A stretch of 46,063 bases of DNA from Candidatus Nomurabacteria bacterium RIFCSPHIGHO2_01_FULL_41_71 (GCA_001785355.1 MFTQ01000006.1:1-46063), one strand, 5' to 3'; numbered from the stretch's first letter, positions 20,151-30,169 are shown. Numbers and translations are program-made. Notes: generated from the sequence alone by a model not told the origin.

Positions 20151-23100
20151 TTATTCTTCTCCCAAATATTCTTTGTAAGATTTTATTTTGAGGCCTTGAA
20201 GGCCATAGCTCCCAAGGGCTTTGATAAAGGCGCGGGCAAGATGAAGATCGGTAAAGAGCGGTAGTTCTTTGTCCACCGCCGCCCTTCTGATACGAAATCC
20301 ATCAGTGGCGGCGCTCCCCGGCCTTTCTGTTCTTTTCCTGTCACCTTCAGCTCTGCTCAAGTTTACCACAAAAGCGATTTGCCTTCTATCTATCACCAAA
20401 AGCGCCGAAGGTGAGCCTTGATACGCTTTGAAGACCTTGGTACATACAATTTTCTGATTACGCAAAAACTCCGCCGTGTGATCGGTGGCAAAAATTTTGT
20501 AGCCCAGATTTTCCAAAAGTCTCCCGGTCTCAATAAATTTAGCTTTGTTCAAATCGCCTCCGAGCGAGAGAAGAACATTTTTATTCTTGAAGTCAAATTT
20601 GTGTGCGCTAAAAATTGACTTGAGTATGGCTTCGTCGTAATCATCGCCAAAAGCGGCCACCTCTCCAGTCGAAGACATTTCAACGCGGAGAATCGGGTCG
20701 GCTCCCAACAGACGAGCAAAAGAAAATTGCGGAGACTTCACCAACACACTCTTTGGATAGGCAAAAAGATGCTTTTTCGCCAGACCAAAGAAACTCTGCA
20801 CCACAACTTCCGGGAAGTTCACGTTCATCGCCTTTGAGAGAAAAGGAAATGTCCGGCTGGCGCGCAGATTTACTTCGATCACATACGGATGATTGTCCTT
20901 GACCAAAAACTGAATATTGAAAGGCCCGGTAATATTGAGCTCGCGGGCAATCTTTTTTGAAATGCGTCGCAACTGAAACTCTGTGGACGCGTACACGCGC
21001 TGACTGGGATATACGATAGTGGCGTCGCCGGAATGCACTCCAGCATTTTCTACATGTTCGGAGATGCCGTAAACGATAAGCTCTCCATTCTGGGCCACCG
21101 CGTCAAACTCAAGCTCTTTGGCATTCTCGATATATTTTGAAATTGTAACCGGGTATTCTGGGGAAAGCACTGCCGCTTTTTTGATAAAATCAAGTAATTG
21201 AAGCCTGTTGTAACATACCCGCATGGCCGAACCGGAGAGCACATACGAAGGACGCACCAGAATCGGATAACCCTCTTTCTCCGCGAATTCTTCCGCCTCG
21301 GTCATGTGGGTGAAGCTCTGCCAAACCGGTTGGCGAATAAAAAGCTTGTCCAAAAGAGCGGAGAATTTATTTCTGTCCTCGGCTCGATCAATATTTTTCG
21401 CCTGGGTGCCCAAAATATGGAACCCTTCCCGGAATATCTTTTCGGCAAGATTGTTCGGGCGCTGGCCACCGACAGAAATTATTACCCCGCCTGGATTTTC
21501 AAATTCATAAATGTCAGCCACCGTCTCGAAAGAAATATTCTCGAAATACAGCCGATCTGACATATCGTAATCAGTGGAGACCGTTTCCGGATTGCAATTT
21601 ATGATGATAGATTTCCGGCCATACTTCCGGAGAGCCAGAGCGACATTCACCGCCGACCAGTCGAATTCCACCGAGGATCCGATATGATACGGCCCACTTC
21701 CCAAGACAAGTATCCCTTTTTTCCCGAGCGGCAAAGCGTCATGATGCGAGCCATGATATGTAAGGTAGAGATAATTCGTTTCCGCGGGAAATTCTCCGGC
21801 CAGAGTATCTATATTGAACACAGATGGCAAAATTTTTAATTTTTTTCTTAAATTCCTGATTTCAAACTCTGTTCTGCCGCATAATTTACCGATTTTTTTG
21901 TCAGAAAAACCAACCTGCTTCAGTTCTATTAAAAACTCTCTGCTTAAATTTTTTCCTCTCCGCCCGCGGCCCTGCCGACGAAAACGGATTTCGACCTCAA
22001 CAATATTTTGTATGCGATAGAGAAACCAGGGATCAATGCCGGTAATTTTGTGAATTTCCCTTACACTCATTCCAGACCGCATACTCTCGGCCACGGCGAA
22101 AACTCTCCTAGGGGTGGGTATACGCAGAAACTTTTTTGTTTCAGCCACACTTTCAAAACCATTGTCTGTCACGCCCTCAATCGCTCCCGTCTGCATCCGC
22201 ACCGCTTTCTGCAAAGCCTCCTCGAAAGAGCGACCGATGGCCATCACTTCGCCCACCGATTTCATGGCTGAACCGATCTCTTCCACCGCGCCTTTGAACT
22301 TTTGTAAATCCCAACGCGGCATTTTAACCACAATATAATCCAGAGAGGGTTCGAAAAAGCTCTGTGTGATTTTGGTGATCTTATTCTTAATTTGAAGAAG
22401 ACTTTTGCCGAGGGCAAGCTTCGCCGCCACGTAAGCCAAGGGGTAGCCGGTCGCCTTTGAAGCCAGCGCGCTTGAACGAGACAGGCGTGCGTTCACTTCA
22501 ATAACAAAATAATCCAGTTTCCCGTTTACCGGCTTTGGGTTGAGCGCGAACTGCACGTTACACTCTCCCACTATCTTCAGACTCTCCACTATTTTTATGC
22601 TTGCCTCCCGCAGGCCGTGATACTCGGCGTTGTTTAGGGTTTGGCTTGGCGCCACCACTATCGAGTCACCAGTGTGAATTCCAAGAGGATCAAGATTTTC
22701 CATGTTGCAAACCGTAACCGTATTACCATACCGGTCGCGGACCACTTCATATTCTATCTCCTTAAAGTGATGTAAATATTTCTCGATCAAGACCTGCGGA
22801 GAAAGCGCCAACGCACCGGAAACTATTTTTTCGAGCTCCGCTCCATTATAAGCCACTCCTGACTTCTGCCCACCTAGAGCAAAAGCGGCTCGCACCATAA
22901 GCGGGAAACCGATTTTCTCAGCCACCTCTTTCGCCGCGGAGACGCTGGTGGCTGCACCCGAAGACGGCACCGGCACACCAATTTTCTTTAGATGTTTCGC
23001 GAATTTCTCTCTGTCCTCGGTGAGTCCGATAGCCTCTATCGGTGTGCCAAGAATTTCCACTCCATATTTTTTGAAAATTCCCCTCCGGGCAAGCGAGAAA

Positions 23101-23390
23101 CCGCAATTTAGCGCTGTCTGTCCGCCGAAAGAAAGAAGTGCCGCGTCCGGTTTTTCTTTTTGAATAACTTTTTCAACGAAATAATCAGAAACAGGCAAGA
23201 AATAAACCTCGTCGGCCAGGTCCTTGGAAGTCTGATAGGTGGCAATATTCGGGTTTATTAAAATTACCTTGATATTTTCTTCTCGCAAAGCCTTGATGGC
23301 TTGACTGCCGGAGTAATCAAACTCGCCCGCCTCGCCTATTTTGAGCGCTCCACTTCCCAACACAAGTATTTTTTTAAATTTATTGCTCAT
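20151..23390 (-). CDS. carB: Carbamoyl-phosphate synthase large subunit
   Basis: 1079 aa, two ATP-grasp halves (GSGALKIGEAGEFDYSGSQAIKAL; GSGPYHIGSSVEFDWSAVN), C-terminal MGS-like domain. Confidence 0.97.
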   Translation of the reverse strand: MSNKFKKILVLGSGALKIGEAGEFDYSGSQAIKALREENIKVILINPNIATYQTSKDLADEVYFLPVSDYFVEKVIQKEKPDAALLSFGGQTALNCGFSLARRGIFKKYGVEILGTPIEAIGLTEDREKFAKHLKKIGVPVPSSGAATSVSAAKEVAEKIGFPLMVRAAFALGGQKSGVAYNGAELEKIVSGALALSPQVLIEKYLHHFKEIEYEVVRDRYGNTVTVCNMENLDPLGIHTGDSIVVAPSQTLNNAEYHGLREASIKIVESLKIVGECNVQFALNPKPVNGKLDYFVIEVNARLSRSSALASKATGYPLAYVAAKLALGKSLLQIKNKITKITQSFFEPSLDYIVVKMPRWDLQKFKGAVEEIGSAMKSVGEVMAIGRSFEEALQKAVRMQTGAIEGVTDNGFESVAETKKFLRIPTPRRVFAVAESMRSGMSVREIHKITGIDPWFLYRIQNIVEVEIRFRRQGRGRRGKNLSREFLIELKQVGFSDKKIGKLCGRTEFEIRNLRKKLKILPSVFNIDTLAGEFPAETNYLYLTYHGSHHDALPLGKKGILVLGSGPYHIGSSVEFDWSAVNVALALRKYGRKSIIINCNPETVSTDYDMSDRLYFENISFETVADIYEFENPGGVIISVGGQRPNNLAEKIFREGFHILGTQAKNIDRAEDRNKFSALLDKLFIRQPVWQSFTHMTEAEEFAEKEGYPILVRPSYVLSGSAMRVCYNRLQLLDFIKKAAVLSPEYPVTISKYIENAKELEFDAVAQNGELIVYGISEHVENAGVHSGDATIVYPSQRVYASTEFQLRRISKKIARELNITGPFNIQFLVKDNHPYVIEVNLRASRTFPFLSKAMNVNFPEVVVQSFFGLAKKHLFAYPKSVLVKSPQFSFARLLGADPILRVEMSSTGEVAAFGDDYDEAILKSIFSAHKFDFKNKNVLLSLGGDLNKAKFIETGRLLENLGYKIFATDHTAEFLRNQKIVCTKVFKAYQGSPSALLVIDRRQIAFVVNLSRAEGDRKRTERPGSAATDGFRIRRAAVDKELPLFTDLHLARAFIKALGSYGLQGLKIKSYKEYLGEE

Positions 23391-24453
23391 TTTTTTTATA
23401 TTTTAGCAATCCTGCTTTTCTTAAAAAGAAATCAAACACAAAATCGGTGTCTAGCGGACCGGGACTGGCTTCTGGATGGAACTGCACGGACATAAACGGC
23501 TTCGATTCGTGGATGATACCTTCGTTTGTGCCGTCATTCGCATTGTAAAACCACTCCTTAAACCCTTTTGGGATTTTCTTTACCGCAAAGCCGTGGTTTT
23601 GGGTTGTTAAATAACATTTTTTTGTATCGTGCTCCACTACGGGCTGATTTTGACTCCGATGGCCAAACTTGAGTTTGTAAGTGGTGCCACCTAGGGCAAG
23701 AGCTAAAATCTGGTTACCCAAACAAATACCCAACGTAGGGATATTTTTCTTTATTATTTTTTTTACATTGTCGATAGTTTTCTTTGCCATTTTCGGGTCT
23801 CCAGGTCCATTTGATATTAAAACTCCGTCAAATGGAAAGTCGAATTTCGAAACATCGCTATCCCAGGGCACAACCATTACTTTCAAACCCCTTAATAAAA
23901 GTCTGCTAATAATATTTTTCTTTTCCCCGCAGTCTATAATCACTATAGTTTTTTTGCCTTCTCCGAATGACAAAACTTCTTTCGTGCTCACATCAACCAC
24001 CAAATTCCGAAGATTTGGATCTTTAAATTTAATATTATTCTCCCCGACAGATATCTTGCCGAGCATTACACCTTCTTGCCTTAACTTTTGAGTAAGAAGC
24101 CTGGTATCTTTAATTTCCAACAAGGGCACTCCTTGATCTTTAAACCATTTTTCCAGAGTCATAACGCTCATATGATGTGAAGGTGTATCTATATAGCTAG
24201 ACACTATGAGTCCTGAAACCTGAATTTTATCCGATTCCCAATTTTCTTTCTTCGGCACTCCATAATTACCCACCAATGGATATGTCAGAACCAGGATTTG
24301 CCCCCTAAATGACGGATCGGTAAGCATTTCCGGATAACCCACCATGCCGGTGGCGAAGACGACTTCCCCAGCCACGGATTTCCTAACCCCAAAACTTCGC
24401 GCTTCGTATTCGCTTCCGTCTTTCAAAATTAATTTTGCTGTTTTATTTTTCAT
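23380..24453 (-). CDS. carA: Carbamoyl-phosphate synthase small (glutaminase) subunit
   Basis: GMVGYPEMLTDPSFRGQILVLTYPLVGNYG, LGICLGNQILALALG, VQFHPEASPGPLDT. Confidence 0.97.
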   Translation of the reverse strand: MKNKTAKLILKDGSEYEARSFGVRKSVAGEVVFATGMVGYPEMLTDPSFRGQILVLTYPLVGNYGVPKKENWESDKIQVSGLIVSSYIDTPSHHMSVMTLEKWFKDQGVPLLEIKDTRLLTQKLRQEGVMLGKISVGENNIKFKDPNLRNLVVDVSTKEVLSFGEGKKTIVIIDCGEKKNIISRLLLRGLKVMVVPWDSDVSKFDFPFDGVLISNGPGDPKMAKKTIDNVKKIIKKNIPTLGICLGNQILALALGGTTYKLKFGHRSQNQPVVEHDTKKCYLTTQNHGFAVKKIPKGFKEWFYNANDGTNEGIIHESKPFMSVQFHPEASPGPLDTDFVFDFFLRKAGLLKYKKNEQ

Positions 24454-25657
24454 ATACTTTGCCTTTTACCACAGTCATAACAACACGCCCAGGGAAACTA
24501 ACCCCTTCAAACGGTGACCATTCGCATTTCGTTTTGAGCATTTCTTTGGTAACTGAAATAGATCTGTTCATGTCCAAAATCGTAAGCGAGCCGACATACC
24601 CCTCTTTGAGTTGGCCGTATCTCTGTGCCGAAAACTGATTGAAAAAATTGCCGGGGTTCTGGGAGCAAACTCTCGCAATTTCTTTCGGAGAAAAATTGTG
24701 TTCTTTCACTAACCAGGTTGTGAAGGGGCCAAAGGTATCAAGCTGGGGCAAGCCGGAGATGCCATTTTCTTTTTCTTCGATGGTATGCGGAGCATGGTCA
24801 GTGGCCAGGAAATCAATCTCACCTCTTCTTAAAGCTTCGATCAAAGCCAGACGGTTTTTTTTAGATTGTCTGATGGGAGGATTCACCTGGAGAAGACTCT
24901 TGTTTGGCTCTTTATCAAAATACAAATGGTGGGGAGCAACTTCGACTGTAACATTCGCACCATGTTTTTTGGCATCTATAATTTTCTCCAGAGCCAGAAT
25001 GGCGGAACAGTGGCAAATTTTCCCGATGAGATTGTATTTTTTAATAAGACGCAAAGCAAAATCCACAGCTGAAATTTCCGCTTCTTTGGGCCGTCGCAGA
25101 GCGTGAGTTGATTGATTTTTATTATCTTCTAAAATATTCGGATCTTCGCAATGAAAACTTATATTTTGCCCTTCGTATTTTGCAAGCGCTGTTTCCAATC
25201 CTCTAAGTGAAGAAAAAAACAGCTCGCCGATTGATTTTCCCATAAAAACTTTGTAGGGGACTTTTTTTGAGAGAGGCTTGGTATCGGGACCAATACCGGC
25301 ATATAAGAGCACGGGGACGGGAGATTTTTGAACCAAACTATTTTTTGCAACATAACTTGCGTCGTCTATGGGAGGAGTTGGATTGTTGGGCATATCGGCA
25401 AAAGCAACCACTCCGCCGTTTATCGCCGCCTCTCCGGCAGTCTTAAAATCTTCTTTGTAATCCTGTGTATGAATCACATCTTCCCTCGCGTGAACATGCA
25501 AATCTATAAATCCCGGGAAAACAAGTTCATCCTTAAAAATAAAATCGGCGTCACCTGTCGGTTCGCCGATTTTATTTATCATTCCGCTTTGGTCAATCTC
25601 TATTCGTCCACGGAAAATCTTGTCCATACTTACGATATTACCTTCTATCGTAAGCAT
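24443..25657 (-). CDS. pyrC: Dihydroorotase
   Basis: FIDLHVHARED, DMPNNPTPPID, HCEDPNI, FLATDHAPHTIEEK. Confidence 0.93.
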   Translation of the reverse strand: MLTIEGNIVSMDKIFRGRIEIDQSGMINKIGEPTGDADFIFKDELVFPGFIDLHVHAREDVIHTQDYKEDFKTAGEAAINGGVVAFADMPNNPTPPIDDASYVAKNSLVQKSPVPVLLYAGIGPDTKPLSKKVPYKVFMGKSIGELFFSSLRGLETALAKYEGQNISFHCEDPNILEDNKNQSTHALRRPKEAEISAVDFALRLIKKYNLIGKICHCSAILALEKIIDAKKHGANVTVEVAPHHLYFDKEPNKSLLQVNPPIRQSKKNRLALIEALRRGEIDFLATDHAPHTIEEKENGISGLPQLDTFGPFTTWLVKEHNFSPKEIARVCSQNPGNFFNQFSAQRYGQLKEGYVGSLTILDMNRSISVTKEMLKTKCEWSPFEGVSFPGRVVMTVVKGKVYEK

Positions 25658-25678
25658 AATTTATATATAAATTTAATC

Positions 25679-26002
25679 TCATACATTGATTAAGATGTTA
25701 GCACTTAAAAAAAGAAAGGCAAGTGGAAAACTCCCAAGTTCAATAATCAATTGCAAAACCATAAATTCATTATTTTTTAGACGAATAATAGCAATTAGAG
25801 CTGTGGGATCTTTAATCACATATCCTTCAGCAAAAACTTTTCTAAGTTTTGAAAGATTATAGATTGCTATTGCGGGACGCTCATAAACAAGAGCAAACTT
25901 AATGGGATTTATAGTTGTCAATTTCGGCTCATGGGTCCCTGGAATTCTCTCTAAAGTTTCTATTCTAATAAAACTCGTAAAAATCTTCAACATGACAAAC
26001 AC
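25679..26002 (-). CDS. Hypothetical protein (uncertain)
   Basis: 107-aa ORF filling the gap between pyrC and RAYT locus 1; no recognised motif. Confidence 0.35.
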   Translation of the reverse strand: MFVMLKIFTSFIRIETLERIPGTHEPKLTTINPIKFALVYERPAIAIYNLSKLRKVFAEGYVIKDPTALIAIIRLKNNEFMVLQLIIELGSFPLAFLFLSANILINV

Positions 26003-26009
26003 TTTGACA

Positions 26010-26040
26010 ACTTGGACATCCGATGTCCAAGTGTTGTCCA
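26010..26040. repeat. Family A palindrome plus extra half-arm, 3' side of RAYT1
   Basis: acttggacatc-c-gatgtccaagt (26010-26032) followed by gttgtcca resembling the right arm. Confidence 0.85.
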
Positions 26041-26044
26041 GTGG

Positions 26045-26680
26045 TTAATTTTCTAATTCTTTTATCATTTCTTTTCTTAATTTAATATCTTCCAAAGATT
26101 CGACAACAAAATCCTTATATTCTTTTATATTTCTAAATTGTCCCAATATAATATCTGTATTGCAAAGTTTCTCACCTGAAAATTTTCCCAAAAACTCCGG
26201 TAGGCTTGATTTACTCAACTTGGACATCCGATGTCCAAGTTGATCATTTCCATTAATATAAGCACTAAGGTGAAGTAAATATTGGTTTGAATCAATATGT
26301 TTTGATTTAAACTTGCCTTGGAAAAGAACTCCGCTACGTTTGTGTTTATTATTAAAATATTTTGTATATCCATTACCCAACCTTTGCATGAATTTTTCAA
26401 TTCCCTTTTCTTGAATAGGTGTAATTAAAAAATGAAAATGATTTGGATTCAGGCAATAAACGATAAATTGCACAAGGGGTTTCTTTTTTTTATTGGCTTC
26501 TCTAGATTTTTTCTTAAAAGAAAATTCATATATGCTACCAATTGGTTCTGTTTGATTAAAATCAAATAAACTTTCCCAAAAACGGGACAAGTCTTGTTCG
26601 TCCATAAAGATATTTCTCTTGTCGGTTCCGCGATTATAAATATGATAATATTCTCCCACTGTAAATTTTACTTTTCTCAT
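26045..26680 (-). CDS. IS200-like / REP-associated tyrosine transposase (RAYT1, Y1 HUH)
   Basis: YYHIYNRGTDKRNIFMDEQD, YCLNPNHFHFLITP (HUH), LGNGYTKYFNNKHKRSGVLFQGKFKSKHI (Tyr motif). Confidence 0.93.
   Translation of the reverse strand: MRKVKFTVGEYYHIYNRGTDKRNIFMDEQDLSRFWESLFDFNQTEPIGSIYEFSFKKKSREANKKKKPLVQFIVYCLNPNHFHFLITPIQEKGIEKFMQRLGNGYTKYFNNKHKRSGVLFQGKFKSKHIDSNQYLLHLSAYINGNDQLGHRMSKLSKSSLPEFLGKFSGEKLCNTDIILGQFRNIKEYKDFVVESLEDIKLRKEMIKELEN
26215..26243. repeat. Family A palindrome inside the RAYT1 coding sequence
   Basis: tcaacttggacatc-c-gatgtccaagttga, 14-bp perfect arms; encodes QLGHRMSKL in frame. Confidence 0.9.
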
Positions 26681-26691
26681 GTCTTAATCAT

Positions 26692-26720
26692 AGCACTTGG
26701 ACATCGGATGTCTAAGTGCT
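26692..26720. repeat. Family A palindrome between RAYT1 and clpP promoters
   Basis: agcacttggacatc-g-gatgtctaagtgct, one mismatch in the arms. Confidence 0.88.
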
Positions 26721-26753
26721 TGATTTGGATAAAAAAAAGTGTATTATTCAAGT

Positions 26754-27362
26754 ATGTTAATTCCAACAGTCATTGAGAAATCCCAGTTTGGCGAGAGGGC
26801 TTATGATATATATTCTCGGCTACTTCGCGAACGGATAATATTTCTTGGCGGGCCCATCGATGATCATACGGCCAACATCATCATCGCCCAACTTTTATTT
26901 CTCGAATCTGAAGATCCTAAAAAGGACATCGCGCTTTATGTCAATTCTCCCGGTGGTTCTGTCACTTCCACCATGGCCATTGTGGACACCATGAATCATG
27001 TACGTCCGGATATTTCTACTTTCTGCGTGGGTCTCGCTGCTTCTGGAGGAGCTATCATCTTGTCCGCCGGTAAAAAAGGTAAAAGATTCATCCTGCCAAA
27101 TGCCGAAGTAATGATTCATCAACCCTTGGGTGGAGTGGAGGGCCAGGCGACGGATATCGCCATCACCGCAAAACATATTCTGAAAACTAGAGACAATCTA
27201 AATAAACTTCTGGCGAAAAACACCGGCAAGTCCCTAACCCAAATAGAGAAAGATGTGGAAAGAGACTTCTTCATGGACGCCGAAGAAGCTAAAAAGTATG
27301 GCCTAATTGACGAAATAGTGACAAAATCAAAAACATCAGTCGCTAAAAACCACGATAATTAA
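26754..27362 (+). CDS. clpP: ATP-dependent Clp protease proteolytic subunit
   Basis: [59 protein letters not shown]; start MLIPTVIE at 26754. Confidence 0.96.
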   Translation: MLIPTVIEKSQFGERAYDIYSRLLRERIIFLGGPIDDHTANIIIAQLLFLESEDPKKDIALYVNSPGGSVTSTMAIVDTMNHVRPDISTFCVGLAASGGAIILSAGKKGKRFILPNAEVMIHQPLGGVEGQATDIAITAKHILKTRDNLNKLLAKNTGKSLTQIEKDVERDFFMDAEEAKKYGLIDEIVTKSKTSVAKNHDN

Positions 27363-27652
27363 ACTTTTTTGTTTATTTACTTACCAAGTCCTATCTATTA
27401 CGAAAGAACAGATGTTTGGAAAAACTAGACAAATTTTGGGCTGTTTGCTATACTGTAAAAGTTGAATTTTACAAATTTATTGCTTAATTTATAGTTGAGT
27501 TTTCAGGAATATTCCATATATTATGAAGTTTTCAAAAGAAAATGCGAGTGAATAAAAAATTGACAAATCTCTTTTTCTGCGAAAAATCCGAGGAGAAATC
27601 AAACTCTAAATAAATATAGTGGCGTGTTCTTGCAAGCCGGCTTCACTGGCTT

Positions 27653-29182
27653 ATGAACATATTAATGATAATCTTGATCGGCTTGGGAGTCCTCCTTTTG
27701 GGCGCGGGCATAGGATATTATCTGCGCTTGATTATCGCCCTGGGTAAAAAAAGATCTATAGAAATAGATATCAAGCAGATGATGGTGGCCGCCAAGGAAG
27801 AAGCCCAGAGAATAGTGGACGAGGCGAAGAAAAAATCAGAGGAACAATTGGGAAATTTAAAAGAGGAAGAAAAGAAAAAAGAGCAAGAATTCAAAGAGAC
27901 GGAAAAAAGACTTATTAAGAAAGATGAGTTCTTGGACACGCGCCAGGTAGAACTAAACAAAGAAATTGAAGAAGTGAAAATAAAGGTAGAAGATGTAAAG
28001 AAAATCCAAGACAGGGTGTTGAAAGTGGAAGAAGAGAAAAGAATCGAACTGGAGCGAGTTTCAAAACTTTCCGAGAACGAGGCTAAAGAAGAATTGCTCC
28101 GGGATATAGAAAAGAAATATGAAGAAGATATCCTGATCCGCATTCAAAAAATGGAAAATCAAAACGAAGAAAAATTAGATCGCCGAGCAAAAGATATCTT
28201 GGCCACTTCCATCCAGCGACTTGCCTCTTCCACTGCTTCAGAACTCATGACCACTATCGTCTCCATTCCCAACAATGACATTAAGGGTAAAATTATAGGA
28301 AAAGAAGGCCGAAATATAAGAGCTTTCGAGCGGGCAGCCGGAGTAGAGCTTATAGTAGATGACACTCCGGGATCCATCGTTATTTCTTCTTTCGATCCGA
28401 TTCGCCGCCAAGTGGCGCGGCTTGCGCTTGAAAATCTGATCTTGGACGGACGCATCCAGCCAGCCAAGATAGAAGAGTTGGTAGAAAAGGCAAAAGAAGA
28501 AATCAATAAGATCATCAAGGAGAAAGGCGAGCAAGCTGTGTATGAATGCGGAATTTTTAATTTCGATCCGAGAATTATTGCCATCCTAGGCAGGCTTTAT
28601 TTTCGCACCAGCTATGGACAGAATGTGCTTCAACATTCTATAGAGATGGCTCACATCGCCGGGATGATAGCGGAAGAACTCGGCGCCGACGTAGCCATAG
28701 CTAAAGCTGGAGCTCTGGTTCATGACATTGGAAAAGCTTTAGACCATGAGGTGCAAGGAACCCATATAGAGATCGGCATCCGAATACTTCAAAAATTCGG
28801 AGCGGATGAACGCATCATTACCGCTATGAAATCGCATCATGAGGATTATCCCTATGAAACAATTGAAGCGGTGATCGTGCAAACAGCAGACGCTATCTCC
28901 GGCGGACGACCTGGAGCCAGGCGCGACAGCGTGGAAAATTATCTAAAACGCTTGCAAGAACTTGAGGCCCTGGTAAATGCTTTTTCCGGAGTAGAGAAAT
29001 CATACGCATTGCAAGCCGGCCGCGAAATCCGCATTTTTGTCACTCCAGACAAAATTTCTGACACGGAAGCAAAGCTCTTGGCTCACGATGTCGCCACAAA
29101 AATAGAACAAGAACTAAAATATCCGGGAGAAATAAAAGTTACCTTAATTAGAGAAACAAGAGTGATAGAATACGCCCGGTAG
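27653..29182 (+). CDS. rny: Ribonuclease Y
   Basis: N-terminal TM, coiled coil, KH (GKEGRNIRAFERAAGVELIVDDTP), HD (LVHDIGKALDHEVQGTH). Confidence 0.96.
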   Translation: MNILMIILIGLGVLLLGAGIGYYLRLIIALGKKRSIEIDIKQMMVAAKEEAQRIVDEAKKKSEEQLGNLKEEEKKKEQEFKETEKRLIKKDEFLDTRQVELNKEIEEVKIKVEDVKKIQDRVLKVEEEKRIELERVSKLSENEAKEELLRDIEKKYEEDILIRIQKMENQNEEKLDRRAKDILATSIQRLASSTASELMTTIVSIPNNDIKGKIIGKEGRNIRAFERAAGVELIVDDTPGSIVISSFDPIRRQVARLALENLILDGRIQPAKIEELVEKAKEEINKIIKEKGEQAVYECGIFNFDPRIIAILGRLYFRTSYGQNVLQHSIEMAHIAGMIAEELGADVAIAKAGALVHDIGKALDHEVQGTHIEIGIRILQKFGADERIITAMKSHHEDYPYETIEAVIVQTADAISGGRPGARRDSVENYLKRLQELEALVNAFSGVEKSYALQAGREIRIFVTPDKISDTEAKLLAHDVATKIEQELKYPGEIKVTLIRETRVIEYAR

Positions 29183-29273
29183 TTGCTCTAAAAAAACCCT
29201 TGATATATAATGGTTGAGTATCAAATATAAGGGTTAATTGGTCGAATGTATTATAAAAATAACTTAAAAATAT

Positions 29274-29546
29274 ATGAATAAACAAGGATTGGCTGATTGG
29301 GTACACGGAAAACTCGGCGGCACAAAAGTACAAGCCGAAGAAGTCGTTGACGGAATATTCGGAGCCATCATCGACACTTTGAAAAAAGGCGGCGAGGTTT
29401 CAGTCGCTGGTTTTGGTATTTTCTCGGTAAAATCAAGAGCAGCCAGAATGGCTCGCAATCCGAAGACCGGAGAGCAAGTCAAGGTGGCCGCAAAGAAAGT
29501 TCCAAAATTCAGACCGGCAAAAGCTCTGAAGGACACCGTAGCGTAA
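29274..29546 (+). CDS. HU family DNA-binding protein
   Basis: MNKQGLADWVHGKLGG...VAGFGIFSVKSRAARMARNPKTGEQVKVAAKKVPKFRPAKALKD. Confidence 0.95.
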   Translation: MNKQGLADWVHGKLGGTKVQAEEVVDGIFGAIIDTLKKGGEVSVAGFGIFSVKSRAARMARNPKTGEQVKVAAKKVPKFRPAKALKDTVA

Positions 29547-29568
29547 ATTTATTATTCAAATATAAAAC

Positions 29569-29595
29569 AAAAATCCGCCGATATGGCGGATTTTT
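29569..29595. terminator. Bidirectional intrinsic terminator between HU and lexA
   Basis: aaaaatccgcc-gatat-ggcggattttt with T-run. Confidence 0.9.
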
Positions 29596-29599
29596 GTTT

Positions 29600-30166
29600 T
29601 TAGTATTTTCTTATAACTGCCTTAAGCTTCCCTATCACATTAAGGCTTTGTCTTGGGTAAATCGGCTTGTAATTTTTATTAGCGGGTTCGAGCCAGACTT
29701 TGTCGTTCTTTTCTTTAAAATATTTCATGGTGTATTCCCCATCTACTTCAGCAATCACTATTTCACCGTCTCGAGCCTTGTTGCACTTTTCCACCAGAAT
29801 CATATCCCCTTTTTCTATGTGTGCTTCTATCATGGAATCTCCTTCCACTTCAAGCATATAGGTAAGATCCTTTTTACCGATGAGCATATCGTCTAGACTT
29901 ACAGTATTAAGAAGTTCTTCCTCGGCACTGGCCGGTAAGCCGGCGGTGACAAAACCGAGTATCGGCACTTCACCAAAAGATTTGGCAGGCACTAGCCTGC
30001 CTAAATGATCTTTGGCAACCAGATTGGCATCAATTAATTTCTTTACCAGTTTGAAAACAGCATTCTTGGATTTGAAATCAAAAAGTTTCATCATCTCGGA
30101 ATAAGTGGGCATCCTTCTGTTCCCGGAGAAAAAAGATTCAAGCTTGGATTGATATTCGTTTTTCAT
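29600..30166 (-). CDS. lexA: LexA-family repressor / S24 autopeptidase
   Basis: GFVTAGLPAS (cleavage Ala-Gly), GDSMIEAHIEKGD (Ser), DGEYTMKYF (Lys). Confidence 0.92.
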   Translation of the reverse strand: MKNEYQSKLESFFSGNRRMPTYSEMMKLFDFKSKNAVFKLVKKLIDANLVAKDHLGRLVPAKSFGEVPILGFVTAGLPASAEEELLNTVSLDDMLIGKKDLTYMLEVEGDSMIEAHIEKGDMILVEKCNKARDGEIVIAEVDGEYTMKYFKEKNDKVWLEPANKNYKPIYPRQSLNVIGKLKAVIRKY

Positions 30167-30169
30167 TAT

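Noticed and set aside
26010-26720. CRISPR array interpretation of the repeated palindromes
   Set aside because: Spacing is irregular (hundreds of bp), the intervals are coding, and no cas genes are present.
26594-26776. 60-aa plus ORF spanning the RAYT1 start and clpP start
   Set aside because: Crosses two promoters and a palindrome; the clpP frame is the real gene.
27718-28584. Ser/Phe-rich minus-strand ORFs antisense to rny
   Set aside because: Typical shadow ORFs of a Lys/Glu-rich coiled coil.
29680-29700. gggttcgagcc resembling a tRNA T-loop
   Set aside because: Lies in lexA coding sequence with no cloverleaf; no tRNA genes were identified in the window.
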